DNA of 22,527 nucleotides from CAZOWW01 sp964583765. GTDB taxonomy: Bacteria; Actinomycetota; Actinomycetes; Actinomycetales; Kineosporiaceae. The stretch lies in assembly GCA_964583765.1 (NCBI GenBank), contig CAZOWW010000099.1, positions 1 through 22,527 of the forward strand, given 5' to 3'. Made by a program: the position numbers and the translations under genes. Below the pieces are notes generated by a model. The model was given only the letters and a program-made list of their open reading frames with translations, did no database searches and was not told the origin of the DNA. The stretch's first letter is position 1; every line of letters begins with the position of its first letter. Below, one piece after another: positions 1 to 8,944 of this stretch.

Positions 1-547
1 TTGCGCAGGCCACCCCGCACCGCGGAGGTGACGGTGCGGGAGCCGGGCTTGCGCACCCCTCGCATGGACATGCACATGTGCTCGCACTCCAGCACCACGA
101 TCACGCCGCGCGGGGCGAGCGCCTCCACGAGCGCGTCCGCGACCTGCGAGGTGAGCCGTTCCTGCACCTGCGGGCGGCGGGCGTAGACGTCCACGAGCCG
201 GGCCAACTTGCTCAACCCGGTGATCTTCCCGTCGGCCGCCGGGATGTACCCGACGTGGGCGACCCCGTGGAAGGGCACCAGGTGGTGCTCGCAGCAGGAG
301 AAGACCTCGATGTCCTTGACCAGCACCATCTCGTCGTGACCGAGGTCGAAGACCGTGCTCAACACGTCACCCGGACGCTGCCACAGGCCGGCGAACATCT
401 CCGCATAGGCCCGTGCCACCCGGGCCGGGGTCTCCCGTAGACCGTCCCGCTCCGGATCCTCCCCGATCGCGAGGAGGATCTCGTGGATCGCCCGCTCGAC
501 CCTCTCCGCGTCGTAGGCCGGGCGGACCTCGTAGCCCGCGGGGAGGC

Positions 548-563
<16 letters not shown>
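1..563 (-). CDS. folE: GTP cyclohydrolase I (3' end cut by window)
   Basis: Converts GTP to 7,8-dihydroneopterin triphosphate, the first step of folate/pterin synthesis, in the cytoplasm as a zinc-dependent homodecamer. The 187 visible residues include IGEDPERDGLRETPARVA, the zinc motif CCEHHLVPF (Cys91 and His94 by analogy with E. coli Cys110/His113), GYIPAADGKITGLSKLARLVD, RPQVQERLT and EHMCMSMRGVRKPG (Cys164, third zinc ligand). Only about 10-15 residues should be missing beyond base 1. The frame is closed upstream by a stop, and the only plausible start is the GTG at 561-563. This start lies inside the end of ftsH and overlaps it by 16 bases (548-563), which suggests translational coupling. 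No clear Shine-Dalgarno sequence is visible. Identity is certain; the exact start is likely. Confidence 0.95.
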
Positions 564-2563
<2,000 letters not shown>

Positions 2564-2943
2564 GTGCAGGGGCCGTCGCCCCGTCCCTCCTGCTCGCCCA
2601 CGCCTGTCACGAGGGTACCCCGACGTGCTGTCAACCACAGATCGCGTCAGGTTCCCGCCAGCCCACGAGCCGGACCTCCGGGCTCCGCGACACGCGCTGC
2701 CGAGCGTCGCGGTACTTCCGTGCCGGCCTGCGGTGCCCCTTTCCCCGGACCGGGCGGTTCACCGCCACCGGGCAGTCCCCTCGGACCGGGCGGTACTTCC
2801 CTTCCGGCACTGCAACGGACGTGCGGCCCGCCCTGTTCCGCGGGACGTCGGATTCCGCGAGATGTCCGATGCGGTGCGGGGCCGACGCAGGACCTGCGTG
2901 GAGTCCCAGACCCTACGTGGCGCCTCAGATGCTGTGCGGAGCC
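2564..2943. other. Repeat-bearing intergenic gap between hpt and ftsH
   Basis: No credible gene lies in these 380 bases; the open frames crossing them are GC-driven shadows. They hold short direct repeats: CGGACCGGGCGGT at 2746-2758 and 2782-2794 (36-bp period), CGGTACTTCC at 2710-2719 and 2791-2800, and a 17-bp repeat at 2922-2938 / 2941-2957 whose second copy contains the hpt stop. A small palindrome ACGCAG-GAC-CTGCGT (2885-2899) lies downstream of hpt but has no following T-run on the minus strand. The ftsH promoter is expected in this gap, but no clear -35/-10 pair could be picked. Confidence 0.6.
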
Positions 2944-2957
2944 TCAGATGCTGTGCG
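2922..2957. repeat. 17-bp direct repeat over the hpt stop codon
   Basis: GCCTCAGATGCTGTGCG occurs exactly at 2922-2938 and 2941-2957 (19-bp period). The right-hand copy contains the TGA stop of hpt (2944-2946, minus strand) and its last codons; the left-hand copy is an intergenic duplicate. A recent slippage duplication is the simplest explanation. Confidence 0.9.
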
Positions 2958-3498
2958 CTTGCGGGGCGAGCGTGCCCACCAGGCGGAGGTTGCGGTAGCG
3001 CTCCCCGTGGTCCAGTCCGTACCCGATCACGAACTCGTTGGGGATGTCGAAGCCGACGTAGCGCAGTGACAGTTCGACCTTCGCGGCCTCGGGCTTGCGC
3101 AGCAGGGTGCACACCTCCACGGACGCCGGGCCGCGCGACCCGAGGTTCGCGATCAACCAGGAGAGCGTCAGTCCCGAGTCGACGATGTCCTCCACGATCA
3201 GCACGTGCCGCCCGGTGATGTCCCGGTCGAGGTCCTTGAGGATCCGCACGACGCCCGAGGACTTGGTGCCCGAGCCGTACGACGAGACGGCCATCCAGTC
3301 CATCTCGACGTGGCCGCGCAGGGCCCGGCTCAGATCGGCCATCACCATGATCGCGCCCTTGAGCACCCCGACCAGCAGGAGGTCGACCCCTGCGTAGTCC
3401 GCGTCGATCTGCTCCGCCAGTTCCGCGATCCGGGTCGCGATCTGTTCCTCGGTGAGAAGGACCCGCTCGAGGTCCTGGCCCATGTCGACGACGTCCAC
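2944..3498 (-). CDS. hpt: Hypoxanthine (guanine) phosphoribosyltransferase
   Basis: Purine salvage enzyme that joins hypoxanthine or guanine to PRPP to give IMP or GMP. The 184 residues show the type I phosphoribosyltransferase fold: LLVGVLKGAIMVMADLSRAL near residues 41-60, the flexible-loop SSYGSGTKSSG (72-82) and the PRPP-binding signature VLIVEDIVDSGLTL (99-112). Near the C-terminus NEFVIGYGLDHGERYRNL carries the base-recognition region. Length is normal for the family. The GTG at 3496-3498 is preferred because AGGAG lies a few bases upstream on the minus strand; an in-frame ATG at 3481-3483 has no such site. It lies 43 bases downstream of tilS, an order widely conserved in bacteria, so the two are probably co-transcribed. 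Confidence 0.96.
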   Translation of the reverse strand: MDVVDMGQDLERVLLTEEQIATRIAELAEQIDADYAGVDLLLVGVLKGAIMVMADLSRALRGHVEMDWMAVSSYGSGTKSSGVVRILKDLDRDITGRHVLIVEDIVDSGLTLSWLIANLGSRGPASVEVCTLLRKPEAAKVELSLRYVGFDIPNEFVIGYGLDHGERYRNLRLVGTLAPQAHSI

Positions 3499-3541
3499 GT
3501 GTCTCCTGAGCGATGCGGGGGCTGCTACCTGCGTCGGCCCG

Positions 3542-4810
3542 CTAGCGGGCCGGCTCCACGGCTAGCCTGCCACAGCGTCTGCGCGCCTCGACACGGCCCG
3601 GCAGGCTGACCGGTCCCTGCCCGTGCCAGTCGATCACCAGGGCCTCCATGGCCTGCACATGTGTGCTGGCCAGGGCCCCCGCCGGACTTCCGGCGGCGAG
3701 CGCGGCCAGCCGCAGCGCCCGGCGACGGATCGCCGCCGGGGCCTGCGCCAGCACGGCGAGGTCCCGGTACTGCGGCCCGGGTTCCGTGTCCTCCGTGTCC
3801 GGATCCCCGGCCTCCCCGGCCTCCCCGGTGCCCTCCGGCGTCCCGGCTGGACCCCTCTGCGTCCGCGCCGTGTCCCCCGGCGTCCCAGCTGCTCCCTCGT
3901 ACGCGGCATCGGCCGGACCGGAGCACCGCGCGGAGCGGTCCAGCTCGGCGGCCAGGGCATCGAGGGCGACGGCGTCCTGACGCAGCAGGTCCGCCGAGCG
4001 TGCAAGGCCGGGCACGAGTCCGGGACCGAGCGCCTCCACGAGCAGGGCCAGGGCGTCCCGCACTCGGGACCGGGCGTAGGCGGGATCGGCGTTGGCCGGG
4101 TCGCACCAGGCGACCAGACCGGCCGCGTGGCAGGCGCGGTGCACGACCTCCCGGGGAAGCGCGAGGAACGGGCGCCGGTACCGCCCACGCGTGGCGGGCA
4201 TGCCGGCCAGGGACCTCGTACCGGAACCACGGGCGAGACGCAGCAGCACCGTCTCCGCCTGGTCCTCGCGGGTGTGCCCCAGGAGCACCACCGCGGCACC
4301 GAGCTCCTCGGCCTGCGCGTCGAGCGCCGCGTACCGCCCCGCCCTGGCCAGGGCCTCGGGTCCACCCCCCGCGTTCGGGCGCGGACCCGCCTGGCCCAGG
4401 GGCACCACGAGCACCGGATCCAGGCCGAGCGACCGGCACTGATCGGCCGCCGTCGCGCAGACCTGCGCCGACTCCGGCCGCCAGGCATGGTCCACGACCA
4501 CGGCCCCGGCCCGCAGCCCGTTTCGCCGGACGACGAACGCCGCGGCCGCGGCCAGGGCCAGCGAGTCGGCGCCACCGCTGCACGCCACGAGGACGCGCGC
4601 GCCGACCGGAAGGTCGGCCAGGCTGCGGCGCACCGCGGCACGCGTGGCCGCCACCGCCGGATCCGGGGACGGCGGGCGGGCGGGTGGACCGGCCGACGGC
4701 GGGTGGGCGGGTGGACCGGCCGACGGCGGGTGGGCGGAGGGACCGGCCGACGCCGGGCCTGCGGGCGGATCAGCCGGCGACTGCGGTGCGGCCGGAGGGG
4801 GTCCCGCCAC
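3542..4810 (-). CDS. tilS: tRNA(Ile)-lysidine synthetase with repeat-expanded N-terminus
   Basis: Uses ATP and lysine to convert C34 of tRNA-Ile(CAU) to lysidine so that it reads AUA. The PP-loop SGGADS is at residues 78-83, followed by VVVDHAWRPESAQV, LGHTREDQAETVLLRLARGSGTRSL and RPFLALPREVV, all typical of the N-type ATPase domain. A TilS substrate-binding C-terminal part follows, ending at VEARRRCGRLAVEPAR. From the GTG at 4808-4810 the protein has 422 residues; this start lies 3 bases after the zincin stop. The first ~50 residues are Pro/Ala/Gly-rich and contain three 9-residue repeats (SAGPxAxPP, residues 21-47). An alternative GTG at 4652-4654 would remove this tail and begin close to where typical homologues begin. 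A second low-complexity insert (about TPEGTGEAGEAGDPDTED) sits in the middle. Function is sure; the start is uncertain. Confidence 0.93.
   Translation of the reverse strand: MAGPPPAAPQSPADPPAGPASAGPSAHPPSAGPPAHPPSAGPPARPPSPDPAVAATRAAVRRSLADLPVGARVLVACSGGADSLALAAAAAFVVRRNGLRAGAVVVDHAWRPESAQVCATAADQCRSLGLDPVLVVPLGQAGPRPNAGGGPEALARAGRYAALDAQAEELGAAVVLLGHTREDQAETVLLRLARGSGTRSLAGMPATRGRYRRPFLALPREVVHRACHAAGLVAWCDPANADPAYARSRVRDALALLVEALGPGLVPGLARSADLLRQDAVALDALAAELDRSARCSGPADAAYEGAAGTPGDTARTQRGPAGTPEGTGEAGEAGDPDTEDTEPGPQYRDLAVLAQAPAAIRRRALRLAALAAGSPAGALASTHVQAMEALVIDWHGQGPVSLPGRVEARRRCGRLAVEPAR
4671..4778. repeat. Four imperfect 27-bp tandem repeats inside the 5' end of tilS
   Basis: Units start at 4671, 4698, 4725 and 4752, each 27 bp, with the core GGACCGGCCGAC nearly invariant in the first three; the fourth is diverged. 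The period is a multiple of 3, so on the minus strand they encode 9-residue Ser/Ala/Gly/Pro/His repeats ahead of the TilS PP-loop domain. Confidence 0.9.
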
Positions 4811-4813
4811 GGC

Positions 4814-6127
4814 TCAGCCGTGCACCCGCCGCACCCAGGCGACCGGGTCGGAGATCTCCTGTGCCCGAGGCAGGGTGCCCGCGTCGGTCCAGACGGCGTT
4901 GAGTCCGTCCATACCGACCTCGGCGATCACCCCGCGCACGAACCGGGCTCCGTCCGCGTACTGGCGCATCTTGGCCTCGAGCCCGAGCAGCCGGCGCAGG
5001 AAGCGGTCCACACCGCCGCGACCGGCCCGCCGCCGGCTGAAGCGCCGCCGGATCTCCGTCACGGTGGGCACGGCGGCCGGCCCCACATCATCCATGATCA
5101 CATCGGCGTGTCCCTCGAGCAGGGACATCACCGCGGTCAGCTCACCGAGACGCTCCCGTTGGGCGGGGGTGGAGACCAGATCGACCAGCCCGCGGGAGTC
5201 CCCGCCGCGCACCACCCGCGGCAGCTCCCGGGCCGCCCCGGTGAGCCGCTCCAGCAGCTGGGCCGGATCCGCGGCGAGCGAGGCGATCAGTTCCCGCATC
5301 CCCTCGACCAGGTGCGGGGCGAGCCACGGCGCGACCCCGAACTGGGCCCGGTGCGTCTCCTCGTGCAGGCACACCCAGAGCCGGAAGTGCTCGGGAACGA
5401 CCTCCAGTTCCCGCTCGACCTGCACCACGTTCGGTGCCACGAGCAGCAGACGTCCCGACCCGATGGTCGTCGCCCCGGTGGTCGTCGGCCCGATGTTCGT
5501 CGCGCCGGTACCCGTCGGCCCCGCGCTCGTCTGCCCGGTGCTCCCGAAGGGGTCGAACTGTCCGAGCACCCGTGAGCCCAGGAAGGCCAGGACGGTGCCC
5601 AGTTCGGCGCCGGCCACCCGCCTGCCCACGACGGGCACCCGTCCGGACGCGCGGGCGAGCCGGGAGCCTGCGGCCACGGGAGCGACCATCTCCGCGAAGG
5701 TCCGGGCGTTGGCCCGGATCCACCCGACCCGGTCCACCACGAGCGGCGAGGACGGCGCGATCGGGGGCAGACGCGTCACCGAGGCCACGAGGGGCACGGC
5801 GTCGAGCGCGCCCTGCCGCAGCGAGGCCACGATGTCCGCCGCCTCGGCCTCACCCACCTGGGGGCCGGGCCGGCTGAGCAGGGTCGCGGTGCGGACGGCG
5901 AAGGCCCAGTCGACCAGCCGGTCCATCCCGGGGCCCGGGGCAGGATCCTGCTCGGCCGGACCGGTACCCGGCTCCCCCGGGACTGTGCCTTGCGGAACAG
6001 TCCTTTCCGGAACAGCGCCTTCCGGGACCGTGCCCTCCGCGGTGGTGCCCGCGGGAGGCACCGAGGCCGCGGGAGCGGTCGGCCGGACGGGGTCCTGGTC
6101 GGCGGGAGGTTCGACGGGGACACTCAT
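4814..6127 (-). CDS. DUF2342-family zinc-dependent metalloprotease-like protein
   Basis: Matches the actinobacterial zincin-like family (DUF2342, sometimes labelled 'F420 biosynthesis-associated') that normally lies between dacB and tilS, as here. Its substrate is unknown. From the ATG at 6125-6127 it has 437 residues: a disordered Pro/Gly/Thr N-terminus (1-65), MDRLVDWAFAVRTATLL (about 68-84), VDRVGWIRANARTFAEMV, GRRVAGAELGTVLAFLGSRVLGQFD (written in part), VAPNVVQVERELEV (230-243) and the gluzincin-type motif HEETH at 255-259, followed by PWLAPHLVEGM, where Glu275 could be a third ligand. No signal peptide or TM segment is apparent, so it is likely cytoplasmic. Two pentapeptide repeat tracts (residues 32-51 and 195-223) interrupt the usual sequence. 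The upstream open frame to 6253 is not used. Confidence 0.88.
   Translation of the reverse strand: MSVPVEPPADQDPVRPTAPAASVPPAGTTAEGTVPEGAVPERTVPQGTVPGEPGTGPAEQDPAPGPGMDRLVDWAFAVRTATLLSRPGPQVGEAEAADIVASLRQGALDAVPLVASVTRLPPIAPSSPLVVDRVGWIRANARTFAEMVAPVAAGSRLARASGRVPVVGRRVAGAELGTVLAFLGSRVLGQFDPFGSTGQTSAGPTGTGATNIGPTTTGATTIGSGRLLLVAPNVVQVERELEVVPEHFRLWVCLHEETHRAQFGVAPWLAPHLVEGMRELIASLAADPAQLLERLTGAARELPRVVRGGDSRGLVDLVSTPAQRERLGELTAVMSLLEGHADVIMDDVGPAAVPTVTEIRRRFSRRRAGRGGVDRFLRRLLGLEAKMRQYADGARFVRGVIAEVGMDGLNAVWTDAGTLPRAQEISDPVAWVRRVHG
5459..5545. repeat. 15-bp tandem repeats (pentapeptide linker) inside the zincin gene
   Basis: Six degenerate 15-bp units on the minus strand encode the pattern [P/A/Q]-T-x-x-G (QTSAG, PTGTG, ATNIG, PTTTG, ATTIG and a partial one) at residues about 195-223. 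They lie just before the conserved RLLLVAPNVVQVERE segment. The insert is in frame and rich in Thr/Gly, so it probably forms a flexible loop. Confidence 0.85.
5975..6034. repeat. Second 15-bp repeat tract in the zincin gene (N-terminal tail)
   Basis: Minus-strand codons 32-51 encode four pentapeptides GTVPE, GAVPE, RTVPQ, GTVPG. On the plus strand the GGAACAG / GGGACxG cores recur every 15 bases. It lies in the unstructured N-terminal tail. Confidence 0.8.
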
Positions 6128-6191
6128 GAGGCAACCGTACGGGTCCTGGGCCGGCACGTCAGGGGCACGCGCCCGCATGCCGTGGCGGCGA

Positions 6192-7799
6192 TCAGCGGCA
6201 GCCGCACCGCGCCAGGGTCGAGGCGACGGTGTCGAGCGCGGCACGCGCGGCATTGACGTCGGTGATTCGATCAGCGAGCACGGAGAACGTCAGCAGCCGC
6301 CCGTCGGCGTCCACGACCGTTCCGGCAAGGCTGCTGACCCCGGTGAGTGTGCCCGTCTTGGCCCGGACGTCCCCGGCGGCGGCCCCCTGAGCCGGGCCGA
6401 CGAAACGGTCGGCCAGGGTTCCGGAAGCCGCGGCGACCGGCAGACCGGTGAGAACCGCGCGCAGCTGCGGGTGCTCGGCCGAACTCACCAGCACCAGCGC
6501 CCGGGCGAGCACGGACGCCGGGATCACAGTGTCCCGGGCCAGGCCGCTGCCCCCGGTCAACCGGGCTCCGGTGGTGTCCAGGCCGAGCTGGCCGAGCCGG
6601 TCGAGGATCGCCACGCCCGCGTCGGTGAAGGTGGTCGGTCGTCCCCCGGCCCGGGCCACCAGCCGGGCGAGAGCTTCGGCCACGGTGTTGTCGCTCTCGG
6701 TGAGGGTGTACTCGACGAGATCCGAGACCGGAGCCGACCGCACCTGGCCGAGCACCGGCGCATCCCCTGCCGCGCGGGCGCGGGCCACGGCTCCCGTCAC
6801 GGTGATGCCTCGACGGGAGAGCAGGCGGGCGAACGCGGTGGCCGCCGTGAGCGCCGGATCCGACTGCCGGCTCGCGTAGTGCCCCGCGGACAACCGACCC
6901 GCGTCGACCTCCACGGACATGATCGGCGCGACGTAACCGCCGAGCACGTCGGAGGCCGACCAGGACGGGGACACCGCCGGGCCGGAGAACAGGTCGTCGT
7001 CCAGGCGGACGGCGACGGTCGTACGGTGCGCGGCCCGCAGCGAGGTCGCGGTCGCGTCCGCCAGATCCGCCAGCCCGGCCCGGCCCACCACGGAGTCCGG
7101 CTGCCCGTGCTGCCCGGAGAGCAGGACGTCACCCCCGCCGACCAGCACGATCTCGTCCGGGGTGGTGCCCTCCACGACCGAGGTCACCAGATGCGTCCCC
7201 GGCCCCAGGGCGGCCAGCGCCGCGGTCGCCGTGAGCACCTTGGTCGTCGAGGCCGCGATCCTGGGACGTCGCGCGTCCACGGCGTAGACATCCCGCCCGG
7301 TGAGGGCGTCCCGTACGTCCAGGGACACCGATCCCTGGAAGGCCCCGGCCTTGAGCGGCCCCCGGAGGACGGCCGCGAGCACCGGCGTCCTCGGCAGCGG
7401 CGCGTCCTCGGCGAGGGCCGAGGCCAGTCCGCCCGGCATCGGGATCCGGGTGGCACCGGGCACCGTTCCGTTCTCCGGCGTCTCCCCCGCCGAGGTGCTC
7501 TCTCCACCCGATGAGCCCTGGCCGCCGTCAGTGTCCTGGCCGCCCTCCCCGGAGGTCGAGCCCGGTCCCGGGCCGGGGAACGTGGCGACCGTCCGTCCCG
7601 CCCCGGACCGGGAGGTCGGCAGGCCGATCCAGGACGAGGTGCCCGCGGTCACCGCGGGCGGGGTGCGTCGAGCGGACGCCACCGGTGGACCCGACGGCAG
7701 CACCCCACGTCCGCCCACCACCTGCGCGGCGACGAGCAGGGCGAACACGCAGACGGCGGCTCCGGCGGTGGTGAGGGCGCGCCTGGGCACTCCGAGCAC
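6192..7799 (-). CDS. dacB: D-alanyl-D-alanine carboxypeptidase/endopeptidase (PBP4 type, S13 family)
   Basis: Periplasm-facing, membrane-anchored enzyme that removes the terminal D-Ala from peptidoglycan stem peptides and may cut D,D-crosslinks. From the GTG at 7797-7799 it has 535 residues: an N-terminal TM/signal anchor (about 8-30), a long Ser/Gly/Thr/Pro-rich linker (about 50-115), then the penicillin-binding fold. The active-site SxxK is STTK at 184-187, SDN is at 369-371 and KTG at 481-483, so all catalytic motifs are intact. GRLSAGHYASRQSDPALTAATAFARLL (quoted in part) and TGGSGLARDTVIPAS are typical of S13. A G-rich Shine-Dalgarno-like run (AGGGGG) precedes this GTG. The open frame continues to 7937, but the extra residues lack signal-peptide character. 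In mycobacteria the homologue (Rv3627c) has the same neighbours. It lies 64 bases upstream of the zincin gene. Confidence 0.93.
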   Translation of the reverse strand: MLGVPRRALTTAGAAVCVFALLVAAQVVGGRGVLPSGPPVASARRTPPAVTAGTSSWIGLPTSRSGAGRTVATFPGPGPGSTSGEGGQDTDGGQGSSGGESTSAGETPENGTVPGATRIPMPGGLASALAEDAPLPRTPVLAAVLRGPLKAGAFQGSVSLDVRDALTGRDVYAVDARRPRIAASTTKVLTATAALAALGPGTHLVTSVVEGTTPDEIVLVGGGDVLLSGQHGQPDSVVGRAGLADLADATATSLRAAHRTTVAVRLDDDLFSGPAVSPSWSASDVLGGYVAPIMSVEVDAGRLSAGHYASRQSDPALTAATAFARLLSRRGITVTGAVARARAAGDAPVLGQVRSAPVSDLVEYTLTESDNTVAEALARLVARAGGRPTTFTDAGVAILDRLGQLGLDTTGARLTGGSGLARDTVIPASVLARALVLVSSAEHPQLRAVLTGLPVAAASGTLADRFVGPAQGAAAGDVRAKTGTLTGVSSLAGTVVDADGRLLTFSVLADRITDVNAARAALDTVASTLARCGCR

Positions 7800-7944
7800 G
7801 CCACCCCCTGATCGACCTCGTCGGCACCGGGCCGCTCCGTCCGTACCGGCCAGCGACACTACTCCCGACGGTGCCCACGGCGTCCGGGGCCCTCGGCCAC
7901 CCACGGAGTCCCGGGGCCTCGACCAACCCGGGTCCACGAAGCCC

Positions 7945-8886
7945 TCAGCTCCGTACGACGTCCACGGCCACGCGCAGGGAACTGCTCCGGCCCTCGCTGA
8001 AGATCACGCCCTTGAGCGGGGGGATGTCCGTGTAGTCCCTTCCCCAGGCCGTGACCACGTAGGAGGCGTCCGCCAACCGGTCGTTCGTGGGATCGAGGTC
8101 GACCCAGCCGAGCGCCGGGAGCAGCGCGGCGGCCCAGGCGTGCGAGGCGTCGGCCCCCTCGAGCCGGGGCCGCCCGGGCGGGGGCACGGTCTCCAGGTAG
8201 CCCGAGACGTAGCGCGCCGGGACCCCGGCCACGCGCAGGGCGCCGACGGCCAGGTGGGCGAAGTCCTGGCAGACACCGGAGCCCCGGGCCAGCACCTCCG
8301 GCAACGTCGTCGTGACGCCGGTGGTGCCGGGGGCGTAGCGCAGCTCGGCGTGAATGCGGTGCACGAGGTCAACGACCGCCTCGGCGATCGACCGTCCGGG
8401 GGTGAACACCGCGGCGGCCCAGGCACGCACCTCCTCAGACAGCTGCACCTGGGGCGAGGGGAGCAGCAGGTCGCCGACGGCGACGAGCTCCGCCCGCGAC
8501 CAGCCGGGCCAGCCCCGCTCCCGGCCGGAGAGCGCCCCCCGCACGGCATCCCGCGCCTGCTCCCAGGCCCAGGTCTGCACCCGGGACAGGTCCGGGACCT
8601 GCCGGGTGACCTCCACGGTGCTGGTCACGGTGACGGCGAGCCGGGTGTGCGGTCGGTGGATCTCGAAGTAACTGCACCGGTTGCCGAAGAAGTCCTGCCG
8701 CTCGGTGAGCAGGTGCGGTTCGGGCCGGATCCGCAGGTCCACGTCGTGGCACTGCTGTCCGGGCACGTCCCTCGGGATCAGGTGGGCACGCCCGTAGCTC
8801 GCCGTGACCTCCAGGTCATAGGAGTACTCCGTGCGGTGACGCACCGAGTACCTGCGCACCGGCTCGTCCTCGCCGAGCTCGTTCAT
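7945..8886 (-). CDS. Transglutaminase-like cysteine protease family protein
   Basis: The 313 residues comprise the bacterial transglutaminase N-terminal beta domain (RRYSVRHRTEYSYDLEVTAS, about 11-30; LIPRDVPGQQC) and a papain-like transglutaminase core. The catalytic triad is visible: Cys206 in GSGVCQDFAHL, His249 in ADASHAWAA and Asp265 in DLDPTND. The C-terminal DIPPLKGVIF segment is typical of the COG1305 branch encoded beside circularly permuted ATP-grasp and alpha-E proteins, as here (58 bases downstream of the fusion gene). There is no signal peptide, so it is likely cytoplasmic. Its substrate is unknown; amide-bond hydrolysis or transfer is inferred. I prefer the ATG at 8884-8886. A GTG at 8911-8913 is possible, but it lies within a tandem repeat. 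Confidence 0.93.
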   Translation of the reverse strand: MNELGEDEPVRRYSVRHRTEYSYDLEVTASYGRAHLIPRDVPGQQCHDVDLRIRPEPHLLTERQDFFGNRCSYFEIHRPHTRLAVTVTSTVEVTRQVPDLSRVQTWAWEQARDAVRGALSGRERGWPGWSRAELVAVGDLLLPSPQVQLSEEVRAWAAAVFTPGRSIAEAVVDLVHRIHAELRYAPGTTGVTTTLPEVLARGSGVCQDFAHLAVGALRVAGVPARYVSGYLETVPPPGRPRLEGADASHAWAAALLPALGWVDLDPTNDRLADASYVVTAWGRDYTDIPPLKGVIFSEGRSSSLRVAVDVVRS

Positions 8887-8897
8887 GGGGCCCACCC

Positions 8898-8937
8898 AGG
8901 GTTCATCCGGCACGTACAGGGTTCGTCCGGCACGTCC
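8898..8937. repeat. Two 20-bp tandem repeats before the transglutaminase gene
   Basis: AGGGTTCATCCGGCACGTAC (8898-8917) is followed directly by AGGGTTCGTCCGGCACGTCC (8918-8937), an 18/20 match. On the minus strand each contains GTGCCGGAYGAACCCT, so the duplication multiplies possible GTG start codons for the transglutaminase gene. Confidence 0.9.
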
Positions 8938-8944
8938 AGGGCGG

